Part shown: positions 54,916 through 63,337 of the stretch, in pieces | Numbering within the stretch: position 1 is the first letter of the stretch | How the letters are laid out: each line of letters starts with the position of its first letter | Origin: Muricauda sp. SCSIO 65647 | GTDB taxonomy: Bacteria; Bacteroidota; Bacteroidia; Flavobacteriales; Flavobacteriaceae | Reading direction: 5' to 3' | NCBI RefSeq assembly: GCF_021534965.1 | Contig: NZ_CP091037.1 | Coordinates: forward strand, 784,501-848,500 | Length of the DNA: 64,000 nucleotides | Made by a program: the position numbers and the translations under genes | Notes under the pieces: generated by a model | Told to the model about the DNA's origin: nothing | Seen by the model: only the letters and a program-made list of their open reading frames with translations | Databases searched by the model: none

Positions 54916-57098
54916 TCTTTTCTAAGTTTTAGGATGACTTGGGTGCCTGTCTTGTCATCGTACAGATCACGTACACTTACATCAACCTTGTTTTTGTACA
55001 TATCATTGAGAATGGCAATTCGCTTTTTGATATTGCCCATACCCTTCGATTTTTGCTTTTTCTGATTGGATGTCTTGAGCGCTGCTGAACGCTTTCTACC
55101 GATGCCATTATCACTTATCGATATTTGAAGCAGGACTTCGTTCAGTTGTTCCATCCCAATCTTTAAAAAGCCCTTTTCTTCTTTATAGCGTAAACCGTGC
55201 CATATGGCATTCTCGATATAGGGCTGTAAAAGCATGGGCGGAATCCCAAAAGCATCAACATCTACCTTTTCATCGATATGGATCGTATAATCGAACTTAT
55301 CGGGAAACCTCGAATGCTCAAGTTTTACGTAAAGTTCCAGTAATTCCAATTCTTTTGAAAGTGGAATGAAATCTTCTTCTGAATTCTCGAGTACGGCCCG
55401 CATCAGCACAGAAAATTCACTTAGAAAGCGATTGGCACTTCGCTCGTCACTTTTCGCAATGAAATTGTTCACCGAATTGAGGGCATTGAATATAAAATGT
55501 GGATTCATCTGTGAGCGCAGTGACTTTAAGGCCAGAAGGTTGTTCGCCAATTTCTGTTGCCTGTTGCTCCGGTAGTAGAAAAAGGCCGTTGAAGCCATCA
55601 AGAATAGCCCGAAAATCAGCGAATAGATAATCCATTTTTGTCGTTTGTTGCTTTCTTCAGAAAGCTGTCGCTCAGCCAAGGCCAAACTATATTTGCTCTG
55701 CGAAAGCTCCCTGTCTTGTTCAAGGCTTGCAATACGATTCTGTTTAGTGACTATCTCACGGTTCAGTCGTACCACTCTCGAAATTTCCTGCTCTTTGCGC
55801 ACGTAAAGGGTATCGACCAATGAGACATAGTCTTGATAGGTCTCCAATGCCTTATTGAAATCACCTTGATAACGATACACCTCTGACAGTTTACGGGTCG
55901 CATCTTTCTGCACTACAAGATCGTTTTCATTATCGGCCTCGGCAATACTTCTTTCTAAATACGGAATGGCCTCATCCAATTTCTCTTGGGCGATGTAGGC
56001 ATTGGCAATTTTATAGTTGATACGCTGTGCGGTGATGGAATCACGGGTAATATTAGATTTATCTGCCGCAATGGTCTCGGCAGGCAACTGCTCAAGTTCT
56101 TTCAGACTTTTCTTTCGAAGCTGGATTTCATCATCGAATCGTCTCTCATCATTATAAAAGTCTGCCACTTTTTCGTTCTCTTGAATGGCACGTTGTGGGG
56201 CTTCTTGTTTCGATAACCGTAGTGAATTTGAGAAATAGCCCTCAGCTTCTACGGGACGTTTTTCTTTGGCATAGGTTTCGGCGATTTTTGAGTTCAGGTC
56301 GGTCACCTTTGGCGAAATCTGATTTTTCTCCGCAACGGTCAATGCCTGGTTATAAAAACCCAAAGCTTTGTTTTCATCGCCAAGGCCTTTATGGGCATCT
56401 CCCAAGCCCTCATATAATTCTACCCGTTGATAGGGCACCATTTTCTTAATATCCAAAAGTGGTTCAAAAGTTGCCGTTGCTTCTTGAAATTGCCCGTTGC
56501 GAACGTATGTTTCCCCTAGTAATAACGATGTCTTAACCGTACTTCGCAGTTCAAGGGCATAGTTGAAATTATCAATGGCCAGATCATACTGTTTGTGATA
56601 TTGATAAATCTCTCCCAATACGGTATAGGCATGCGCCAACTCTCTCTTGTTTCCTCTTTTGCCCAAATTCTCAATGGCCTGCACCACAAAATCTATACTC
56701 TTTTCGATACTTGCTTTTTTGTAATGATTGGCCGAATCAAGAAAGACCTTATGGTCTGCCCTACTTTTTTGAACACTGCTGGGGTCGTAATCCTCTACCA
56801 GTACCAAGATTTCCTCATCAGATGTAATGCGATGCCTGACCGTTTCAAAATCAAGGTTCTCGACAATCAGCATATCGCCCATTTTTACTCGAATTCGAAA
56901 TTCACCGAGGCCGTTGGTTATGGTGTATTGCCCTTTATCTGTTCTGACCTCGACCCCCGAAATCGGCATCTGACCATCTTTGCTCTTGACCGAGCCTTCG
57001 AGCATAAAGGTATTGGCGCCCGTATCTCGTGACTCTTGTGAAAAAAGAAATCCACAAAGCAGCATGAATACTATCGTTATGTAGTCTTTTCGGTTCAT
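54912..57098 (-). CDS. TPR sensor histidine kinase (LytS-like HisK)
   Basis: The start at 57098 (MNRKDYITIVFML) gives a signal-anchor start; a longer frame to 57173 adds a non-hydrophobic leader. The 728-residue protein has a carboxypeptidase-regulatory-like beta domain (SVKSKDGQMPISGVEVRT), about six TPR repeats, a membrane helix (WIIYSLIFGLFLMASTAFFYY, around 530) and the His_kinase/HATPase module. The phosphoacceptor His is in RSQMNPHFIFNALNS, and the N box is PYIENAIWHGL, with ISDNGIGRKRS after it. This is the cytoplasmic output paired with the LytTR gene. Confidence 0.93.
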   Translation of the reverse strand: MNRKDYITIVFMLLCGFLFSQESRDTGANTFMLEGSVKSKDGQMPISGVEVRTDKGQYTITNGLGEFRIRVKMGDMLIVENLDFETVRHRITSDEEILVLVEDYDPSSVQKSRADHKVFLDSANHYKKASIEKSIDFVVQAIENLGKRGNKRELAHAYTVLGEIYQYHKQYDLAIDNFNYALELRSTVKTSLLLGETYVRNGQFQEATATFEPLLDIKKMVPYQRVELYEGLGDAHKGLGDENKALGFYNQALTVAEKNQISPKVTDLNSKIAETYAKEKRPVEAEGYFSNSLRLSKQEAPQRAIQENEKVADFYNDERRFDDEIQLRKKSLKELEQLPAETIAADKSNITRDSITAQRINYKIANAYIAQEKLDEAIPYLERSIAEADNENDLVVQKDATRKLSEVYRYQGDFNKALETYQDYVSLVDTLYVRKEQEISRVVRLNREIVTKQNRIASLEQDRELSQSKYSLALAERQLSEESNKRQKWIIYSLIFGLFLMASTAFFYYRSNRQQKLANNLLALKSLRSQMNPHFIFNALNSVNNFIAKSDERSANRFLSEFSVLMRAVLENSEEDFIPLSKELELLELYVKLEHSRFPDKFDYTIHIDEKVDVDAFGIPPMLLQPYIENAIWHGLRYKEEKGFLKIGMEQLNEVLLQISISDNGIGRKRSAALKTSNQKKQKSKGMGNIKKRIAILNDMYKNKVDVSVRDLYDDKTGTQVILKLRKD

Positions 57099-57310
57099 TT
57101 TTAAGCAATACCCAAGGATAAACTTACTCGTTTTATCGCTTACCAAAAAATGCTGAAATGCCCAAACAGTCAAAAATATTGGGTGTTTTGCCCACTAAGC
57201 TAAAAGCATATGCACGTTCACTCACCAAAAAGGCATGTTCACTCATTATTGATTTTTATCAAAAAAGTTCAGCAATACTTTTAGCGCTATAATTCAAAAA
57301 CAATTCGACT

Positions 57311-58480
57311 ATGAGAAATGCAAAACAATTATTGACCACAGGAGTTCTGGCCCTCACCTTAATAGTGCCCCTGGCCTGTAGGGCAAACACGGAAAAAAGT
57401 GAACCAACGGTTTTGTTGGCCGATGCCAAAACGCACAAACCCTCGAAACAATATGTCAAAATCGCCTTGTTGCTCGACACAAGCAACAGCATGGACGGAC
57501 TCATCAACCAGGCCAAGGCACAACTTTGGGATATTGTCAATGAGTTCACCTACGCCCGTTGTGGCAATGACAGTCGACCATCATTGCAAATTGCGCTTTA
57601 TGAATACGGCAATGACCATCTTTCATCACGCGAGGGCTATATACGGCAGGTCATCGGTTTTAGTAGTGACCTTGATGAAATCTCTGAAAAATTGTTCTCA
57701 TTGACCACCAATGGTGGGGAAGAATATTGCGGCCAGGTCATCAACACCTCGTTAAAACAACTTGAATGGGGAAAGAACAGAGATGACTTGAAGATGATCT
57801 TTATCGCAGGCAATGAACCTTTTACCCAAGGCAAATTGAATTACAGGGATGCCGCCTATCAGGCCAAAGAAAAAGACGTTATCGTCAACACCATTTTCTG
57901 CGGTAATTATGAGCAGGGTATTTCAACCCAATGGAAAAAGGGGGCAGAACTTACAGGTGGAGATTATATGGCCATCGACCATAATCGCCAAATCGTACAT
58001 ATTGATACCCCCTATGATGACATTATCATACAGTTAAATTCAAAATTGAACAATACCTACATCTCGTATGGATATGCCGGTGAACGAAAGAAACAGATGC
58101 AAGTGGCCCAAGATGCCAATGCCGAAGCCCTTGAAGAAGTGGTGGTCGTAAAAAGAGCCGTGAGTAAAAGTTCAAGACTTTACAATAATTCGTCGTGGGA
58201 TTTGGTAGATGCTTCTGCAGACAAAGAATTTGATGTATCAAAACTCAAAAAAGATGAACTGCCTACAGAGCTCAAAGGAAAATCAACAGCCGAAATTGAA
58301 AAGTTCATTGAAGAAAAGAAAGCGGAACGTACCCAAATTCAAAAACAGATTCAAGAATTGAACGCCAAAAGGGAAGCCTATATCGCCAAAAACCAAAAGG
58401 AAGAGGCCGGTGAACTAGAGAATGCCATGATCTCGGCCATTAAGGCGCAGGCCGCCAAGAAAAACTATAGCTGGGAATAA
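57311..58480 (+). CDS. VWA domain protein, predicted lipoprotein
   Basis: The 389-residue protein starts with a signal peptide and a possible lipobox (VPLAC, Cys23). It then has a von Willebrand A domain with a full MIDAS motif DTSNS (Asp56, Ser58, Ser60), followed by GVDG-free strands and an EEYCGQVINTSLKQL segment. The C-terminal 90 residues are a charged coiled coil (IEKFIEEKKAERTQIQKQIQELN). Divalent-metal-dependent protein binding at the cell surface or periplasm is likely. It stands alone between the LytS-like kinase and the second PorP/SprF gene. Confidence 0.85.
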   Translation: MRNAKQLLTTGVLALTLIVPLACRANTEKSEPTVLLADAKTHKPSKQYVKIALLLDTSNSMDGLINQAKAQLWDIVNEFTYARCGNDSRPSLQIALYEYGNDHLSSREGYIRQVIGFSSDLDEISEKLFSLTTNGGEEYCGQVINTSLKQLEWGKNRDDLKMIFIAGNEPFTQGKLNYRDAAYQAKEKDVIVNTIFCGNYEQGISTQWKKGAELTGGDYMAIDHNRQIVHIDTPYDDIIIQLNSKLNNTYISYGYAGERKKQMQVAQDANAEALEEVVVVKRAVSKSSRLYNNSSWDLVDASADKEFDVSKLKKDELPTELKGKSTAEIEKFIEEKKAERTQIQKQIQELNAKREAYIAKNQKEEAGELENAMISAIKAQAAKKNYSWE

Positions 58481-58543
58481 TCGTTATTGTTGAACACCAT
58501 TTCGGCCCTGGGAAGCCCAGAGGGGGAAATCTCTTCACATCGG

Positions 58544-58571
58544 ATTTCTCGTCCAGTTTTGGACTCGAAAT
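58544..58571. terminator. Possible weak terminator after the VWA gene
   Basis: ATTTCTCGTCCA (58544-58555) pairs with TGGACTCGAAAT (58560-58571), 10 of 12 matches, with T-rich sequence following. It lies 64 nt after the VWA stop. Confidence 0.4.
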
Positions 58572-58754
58572 GGTTTTTCACTTTTTAAAACTAAACCACT
58601 ATAGACTGAACGCCCATAGGTTTCGATGCGCAATGAAATTTCTTTTTGTTAAATGTTCATGGTCAATAGTGATAGCACTATAACCATTCACCGATAACGA
58701 ATAACGTTTTGAACGATAAAAATTTATAGAAACCGAAGGTAACCGCGATCAATA

Positions 58755-58771
58755 CCGATGGCTATCGGGAT
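58755..58771. repeat. Diverged copy of the CCGAT-ATCGG palindromic repeat
   Basis: CCGATGGCTATCGGGAT shares the CCGAT/ATCGG inverted arms with the repeat at 36121-36138. Confidence 0.5.
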
Positions 58772-58804
58772 CAGGGTTTTAAACTTTAACTGGATAATAA
58801 AGAT

Positions 58805-59800
58805 TTAATAATTCGCAGCTGGGCAGTAGCAATCATATCGGTTGCCCCTTTCTTGGCCAATATCATAACCCAATGTAATCTGGTGAAAACCACCGTTGTC
58901 AAACCGAATATCGCCCATTTGGTATGAATAATTGTAAGAGAACATGAATTTGCCCCAATTGACCCCTACAATGGGGGTGAACAATTGTAAACGTTGTTCA
59001 CCAAAGCTTCCGTCTTGTTGAAATTGCGCGCCGTCAAAACTTCTTCGATATGAAAGTCCGCCCCAAATGGTTCCAAAGCCGACATCCTTATATACCTTGG
59101 CATTGAAATCAACCGTTTTTTCTTCAGTGAACTCGGTCATTTGAAACAAAACGGAAGGCTCTACCCGCCACTCACTTCTTCCAAAGACATATCCGACAGA
59201 AAATAAATACCGCCGCAAATTATCAAATTCGGCCGCTGTATAGAGGTCACGGCCCGTACCGAGCAAATTGAGTATGGCAGCATGGGCATAAAACTCGAAA
59301 AGACTGTATGAGACACCCAAATCGATATTATAATAACTTGTGGTGTTTTTAACCCCGGAAACCACTGGATCGGGAATAACAGACCTAAATTCGGTCTCAT
59401 CAAGACTGCTTAAAATAATCCCTGCACTAAGTCCGAACGAGAGTTGGTTCAACACCCTGAAATCGCCGGCCAAGCGCAAGTGGTGCGCATAGGTCATTTT
59501 AAACCCGACTTGCGAATGGTATCCGTTTGAATCGTTGAACAGAATACCGCCTACCCCACTTCTATCACCAACCCTAAAATGCGCATTGAACGTCTGTAAG
59601 CTTGGCGCCTCATCAACATTGAACCATTGCTTTCTGGCGGTAAGCCGCAATTTGCCTCCCTCTCCAATACCGGCCATCGATGGATAGACCAAATAATAAT
59701 TGTCTGCCAAATAATCGAAATATACGGGAATGCCCTCTTGTGCTCGAGAGTTGATACTAAATGCAAACAAAAGTGCCAGTACGAACAAAAGGCGTTTCAT
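58805..59800 (-). CDS. PorP/SprF family type IX secretion membrane protein (second copy)
   Basis: The start at 59800 (MKRLLFVLALLFAFSINSRAQ) gives a clean signal peptide. The 331-residue protein has the PorP/SprF barrel pattern (PVYFDYLADNYYLVYPSMAG, GYDIGQERGNRYDCYCPAANY at the end). Unlike the copy at 46082, no adhesin or OmpA-family gene lies beside it; its neighbours are a VWA lipoprotein and a NifU-like gene. It is either an orphan partner of a distant substrate or acts with the VWA protein. Confidence 0.88.
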   Translation of the reverse strand: MKRLLFVLALLFAFSINSRAQEGIPVYFDYLADNYYLVYPSMAGIGEGGKLRLTARKQWFNVDEAPSLQTFNAHFRVGDRSGVGGILFNDSNGYHSQVGFKMTYAHHLRLAGDFRVLNQLSFGLSAGIILSSLDETEFRSVIPDPVVSGVKNTTSYYNIDLGVSYSLFEFYAHAAILNLLGTGRDLYTAAEFDNLRRYLFSVGYVFGRSEWRVEPSVLFQMTEFTEEKTVDFNAKVYKDVGFGTIWGGLSYRRSFDGAQFQQDGSFGEQRLQLFTPIVGVNWGKFMFSYNYSYQMGDIRFDNGGFHQITLGYDIGQERGNRYDCYCPAANY

Positions 59801-59902
59801 AAAAAAGTTTGGGGTCAATTTCATCAAGTGGTGTGTTCGAACAGTAACTATAACGGTTAATGTAATACATTATTATATATTTCAGGCTTCATATTTCCTT
59901 TG

Positions 59903-59910
59903 TATTTTTG
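59903..59910 (+). promoter_or_regulatory. -7 promoter element for the nifU-like gene
   Basis: TATTTTTG is a perfect TAnnTTTG match, 12 nt before the ATG at 59923. The short distance excludes the in-frame TTG at 59908, which lies within the box. Confidence 0.55.
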
Positions 59911-59922
59911 AAAAAAAATCTT

Positions 59923-60819
59923 ATGAAAGAATATCATATAACCGTTGTTGCCACCAACAATCCCGCTATATTGAAATTCGAGGCCAATGATTTTCTGGTC
60001 AAGGGCAGCTACGAGTTCAAGAACATTGACGAGGCCAAAGATTCACCACTGGCGCAGCAGCTATTTTATCTTCCTTTTATAAAGACCATTTATATTTCTG
60101 GAAATTTCATTGCCCTTGAGCGTTTTGACATTGTTGATTGGAAAGATGTCAAAGACGAGGTTGCACAACAATTGGTCGAATATCTGAATGCCGGAGAACC
60201 CGTTGTCAACGAGCCTGAATTTTCAAAAAAACAGGCGATTACAGTCTATGGTGAGGTGACCCCAAACCCAGCGGTCATGAAATTTGTGGCCAACAAAAGA
60301 ATTGTGCCCGCCACTTTTGAATTCAAGAATATCGATGAGGCCAAAGATTCTGAATTGGCGAAAGAACTCTTTCACTTTCCATTTGTCAAAGAGGTCTTCA
60401 TCGATGAAAACTATGTTTCGGTCACCAAATATGATGTAGGCGATTGGGATGAGGCTGCACCACAGTTGCGAGAGTTTATCAGGGGTTTTCTGTCAGATGG
60501 TAAAGAAGTGGTATCATCAAGTGCCATCAGCAAAGAATCAGAAGCACGTTCGCAATCTGCAGAAAAAATTACGCTCGATGACACTTCAAGGCAGATAGTC
60601 GACATTCTTGAAGAATATGTCAAGCCCGCCGTGGCCAGTGATGGGGGCAATATTGTTTTTCAATCGTACGAAGAAAACAGCGGTACGGTCAACGTCATTT
60701 TGCAAGGGGCCTGTAGCGGTTGCCCATCATCGACCTTTACCCTTAAAAATGGCATTGAGAACATGCTCAAGAACATGCTCGGCGATAAGGTGAAAGAAGT
60801 GGTCGCCCTTAATGGCTGA
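59923..60819 (+). CDS. NifU-like Fe-S cluster scaffold with doubled N-terminal domain
   Basis: The 298-residue protein has two homologous Nfu N-terminal domains, about 1-85 (ITVVATNNPAILKFE) and 102-188 (ITVYGEVTPNPAVMKF). They share FEFKNIDEAKDS and a GDW-type end. A C-terminal NifU domain carries the CxxC iron-sulfur site in GACSGCPSSTF (Cys264 and Cys267). The C-terminal domain assembles or carries [4Fe-4S] clusters. The doubling of the N-terminal domain is usual in Bacteroidota. Dodecin follows 69 bp downstream on the same strand. Confidence 0.92.
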   Translation: MKEYHITVVATNNPAILKFEANDFLVKGSYEFKNIDEAKDSPLAQQLFYLPFIKTIYISGNFIALERFDIVDWKDVKDEVAQQLVEYLNAGEPVVNEPEFSKKQAITVYGEVTPNPAVMKFVANKRIVPATFEFKNIDEAKDSELAKELFHFPFVKEVFIDENYVSVTKYDVGDWDEAAPQLREFIRGFLSDGKEVVSSSAISKESEARSQSAEKITLDDTSRQIVDILEEYVKPAVASDGGNIVFQSYEENSGTVNVILQGACSGCPSSTFTLKNGIENMLKNMLGDKVKEVVALNG

Positions 60820-60888
60820 TTTTCCATTTTCCATAAGAGAATTGTGCTTATTATTTCATAACTTTAAGGAAATCAAAAATCATTAACT

Positions 60889-61089
60889 ATGGCAGTTTTA
60901 AAAGTAATAGAAGTTTTGGCAAATTCTGATGAAAGTTGGGAAGATGCCACTCAAAAAGCAGTAACGCAAGCCGCTAAATCGGTCAAAAACATACGTTCGG
61001 TATATGTCAACGAGCAAAGTGCCACCGTCAAAGATGGCAAAATCGATGATTACCGTGTAAACGTAAAAATTACATTTGAGGTCAAATAA
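60889..61089 (+). CDS. Dodecin family protein
   Basis: The 66-residue protein fits the dodecin plan exactly: strand KVIEVLANSDESWEDA with the flavin-stacking Trp, a helix TQKAVTQAAKSV and two further strands (IRSVYVNEQSATVKDG and DYRVNVKITFEV). Dodecins form hollow dodecamers that store flavin or coenzyme A. A good terminator follows. Confidence 0.93.
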   Translation: MAVLKVIEVLANSDESWEDATQKAVTQAAKSVKNIRSVYVNEQSATVKDGKIDDYRVNVKITFEVK

Positions 61090-61110
61090 ACGGCTTTGAA
61101 AATGTATTGA

Positions 61111-61134
61111 GCGCCCGTTTGGGCGTTTTTTTTT
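61111..61134 (+). terminator. Rho-independent terminator after dodecin
   Basis: GCGCCC (61111-61116) pairs with GGGCGT (61121-61126, one G-T pair) around GTTT and is followed by a run of T. It lies 22 nt after the dodecin stop. Confidence 0.85.
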
Positions 61135-61151
61135 CACCATTCGGTATCATT

Positions 61152-63266
61152 ATGGCAAAATATCTTTCTATTTGCACGCTTTTCGTGTTTATGTTAAATG
61201 CCTGTGCACAAAAAAAGGATGAGATGAGACACAAGTACACCAACGCATTGATTGATGAAACGAGTCCATATTTGCTACAGCATGCGCACAATCCCGTGAA
61301 TTGGCACCCCTGGAAGCCCGAAGTGCTTGAACGTGCCCAGAAAGAGAACAAGCCTTTGCTCATAAGCATTGGCTATGCGGCCTGTCATTGGTGCCATGTT
61401 ATGGAAAGGGAGTGTTTCGAAGATGAAGAGGTCGCCAAATTAATGAATGAAAGCTTTATCAATATCAAAATCGACCGTGAAGAGCGCCCCGATGTCGACC
61501 AAATCTATATGGACGCCATTCAAATGATGTCGGGTAATGGCGGTTGGCCACTGAACATTGTGGCATTACCTGATGGACGGCCATTTTGGGGAGCAACTTA
61601 CGTGCCCAAAAAAAATTGGTTGAAATCGTTGGCCCAACTCGTTGACCTCTACAATAACCAACCTGAAAAGATACAGGGTTATGCCGATGATTTGGCAAGA
61701 GGCATCAAGGCCATCAATTTAATCGAAAACAAAGAAGAGGGTGATTCATTTACCACTGAACGGCTCAACGATGCCATTGGTAATTGGTCAAAATACTTCG
61801 ATACGTATTTGGGCGGCTATAAAAGGGCTCCCAAGTTCATGATGCCCAATAATCTGGATTTTTTACTGCATTATGCCACGGCCAATGAAGATGATTCAGT
61901 AATGGAATATGTCAATACCACACTTACACGTATGGCTTATGGCGGCATCTTTGACCATGTGGGGGGCGGATTCTCACGTTATTCGGTTGATATGAAATGG
62001 CATGTGCCCCATTTCGAAAAAATGCTGTACGACAATGGCCAATTGATCAGTTTGTATGCCAAGGCCTATGCTGTCACCAAAAATGAGCTATACAAAAATG
62101 TGGTTGAAGAGACCTTCATTTTTATAAAGGAGGAATTGACCGATGCGAATGGCGGATTCTATTCCTCATTAGATGCCGACAGCCTTGATGAAAACGGTGA
62201 GTTGGAAGAAGGGGCTTATTATGTTTGGACGGAAACGGAACTACAACAATTGCTCCAAGATGATTTTGAGATCTTCAAAGATTATTTCAATATCAACTCT
62301 TATGGCCTTTGGGAGAATGGAAACCACGTGCTGATACGCGACAAATCCTCTGAAGAAATTGCCGAAAAGCACGGGATTTCTGGCGATGAACTCATAAATC
62401 GCATCGATAACGATCTGGCAACATTGAAGGAAGCACGTCAGAAAAGGGAAAAACCCCGTCTCGATGACAAAATACTGACCTCTTGGAATGGTTTGATGCT
62501 TCAAGGCTTGATCGATGCCTATCGCTATCTGGGCGATGAAGCCTATCTCAATACGGCCTTAACGAATGCCGAGTTCATAAAAGAAAATATGCTTAAAAGT
62601 GATGGCGGACTTCATCGTAACCATAAAGAAGGCAAAAGTACCATCAATGGTTTTTTAGATGATTACGCCACAGTAATAGAGGCCTATATTTCTTTATATG
62701 AAGTCACTTTTAACGAAACTTGGTTGAAAGAGGCCAAAAACTTGACTGATTATACCATTGAACATTTTCAAGACAAAGACAACAAACTTTTCTATTACAC
62801 CTCAGACGAAGATGCCTCGCTCATTAGACGCTCGGTCGAAACCTATGACAATGTAATTTCTTCATCGAACTCGATAATGGCAAAAAATCTATTGAAATTG
62901 CATAAGCTTTACCATGAAGAGCCCTATGGTGATATTGTTCGTCAAATGGTCAATAATGTTCAGGATAATTTTGCGGAAAACGCCCAGAGTTTTGCCAATT
63001 GGCTGCATTTGGTGATGTATGGCAACAATAACTTTTATGAGATTGCCATTATCGGTGATGACCATCAACGTTTGGGTACTGAAATTGCAAAAAGCTATAT
63101 TCCCAATAGTATACTGGTCGGGGCTGAAAGAGAAGGTAATATCGAGCTATTGAAAGATAGGTACAGTGAAGGGGAAACATTGGTATACGTATGTATAGAG
63201 GGCACTTGTAAGCTACCCGTCACCACTGCCCCTGACGCACTGCGGCAAATTCAGTCCTTTCGATAA
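61152..63266 (+). CDS. Thioredoxin domain-containing protein, YyaL/SSP411 family, lipoprotein
   Basis: The 704-residue protein starts with a lipoprotein signal peptide (lipobox MLNAC, Cys18). It then has a thioredoxin-like domain whose active motif reads GYAACHWCHVM (CHWC, Cys78-Cys81), and a glucosidase-like alpha/alpha-barrel of about 500 residues (FMMPNNLDFLLHY, GGIFDHVGGGFSRYSVD). This is the SSP411/YyaL family, which is mostly cytosolic elsewhere; the lipid anchor here places it in the envelope. An upstream TTG at 61107 in the dodecin terminator is not credible as a start. Confidence 0.9.
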   Translation: MAKYLSICTLFVFMLNACAQKKDEMRHKYTNALIDETSPYLLQHAHNPVNWHPWKPEVLERAQKENKPLLISIGYAACHWCHVMERECFEDEEVAKLMNESFINIKIDREERPDVDQIYMDAIQMMSGNGGWPLNIVALPDGRPFWGATYVPKKNWLKSLAQLVDLYNNQPEKIQGYADDLARGIKAINLIENKEEGDSFTTERLNDAIGNWSKYFDTYLGGYKRAPKFMMPNNLDFLLHYATANEDDSVMEYVNTTLTRMAYGGIFDHVGGGFSRYSVDMKWHVPHFEKMLYDNGQLISLYAKAYAVTKNELYKNVVEETFIFIKEELTDANGGFYSSLDADSLDENGELEEGAYYVWTETELQQLLQDDFEIFKDYFNINSYGLWENGNHVLIRDKSSEEIAEKHGISGDELINRIDNDLATLKEARQKREKPRLDDKILTSWNGLMLQGLIDAYRYLGDEAYLNTALTNAEFIKENMLKSDGGLHRNHKEGKSTINGFLDDYATVIEAYISLYEVTFNETWLKEAKNLTDYTIEHFQDKDNKLFYYTSDEDASLIRRSVETYDNVISSSNSIMAKNLLKLHKLYHEEPYGDIVRQMVNNVQDNFAENAQSFANWLHLVMYGNNNFYEIAIIGDDHQRLGTEIAKSYIPNSILVGAEREGNIELLKDRYSEGETLVYVCIEGTCKLPVTTAPDALRQIQSFR

Positions 63267-63337
63267 GGTTAACAATTTCTTTGATTCAAAAAACTTGACT
63301 TCACCGCTAATTTTCTTATGTTGAATAATGAAAAATA

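Larger units (their letters stand above)
58481..58804. other. 324-bp gap without a gene; possible weak terminator and repeat
   Basis: No coding frame is supported. An imperfect 12-bp inverted repeat (58544-58555 with 58560-58571, 10 of 12 pairs) followed by a T-rich tract could end the VWA transcript. At 58755-58771 CCGATGGCTATCGGGAT is a diverged copy of the TCCCGATA-TATCGGGA repeat. The rest shows nothing I can identify. Confidence 0.5.

Noticed and set aside
59908-59922. TTG start for the NifU-like gene
   Set aside because: It lies within the -7 promoter box; ATG 59923 follows.
61107-61151. TTG start for the YyaL-family gene in the dodecin terminator
   Set aside because: The start would be inside the terminator hairpin and would hide the lipoprotein signal peptide.
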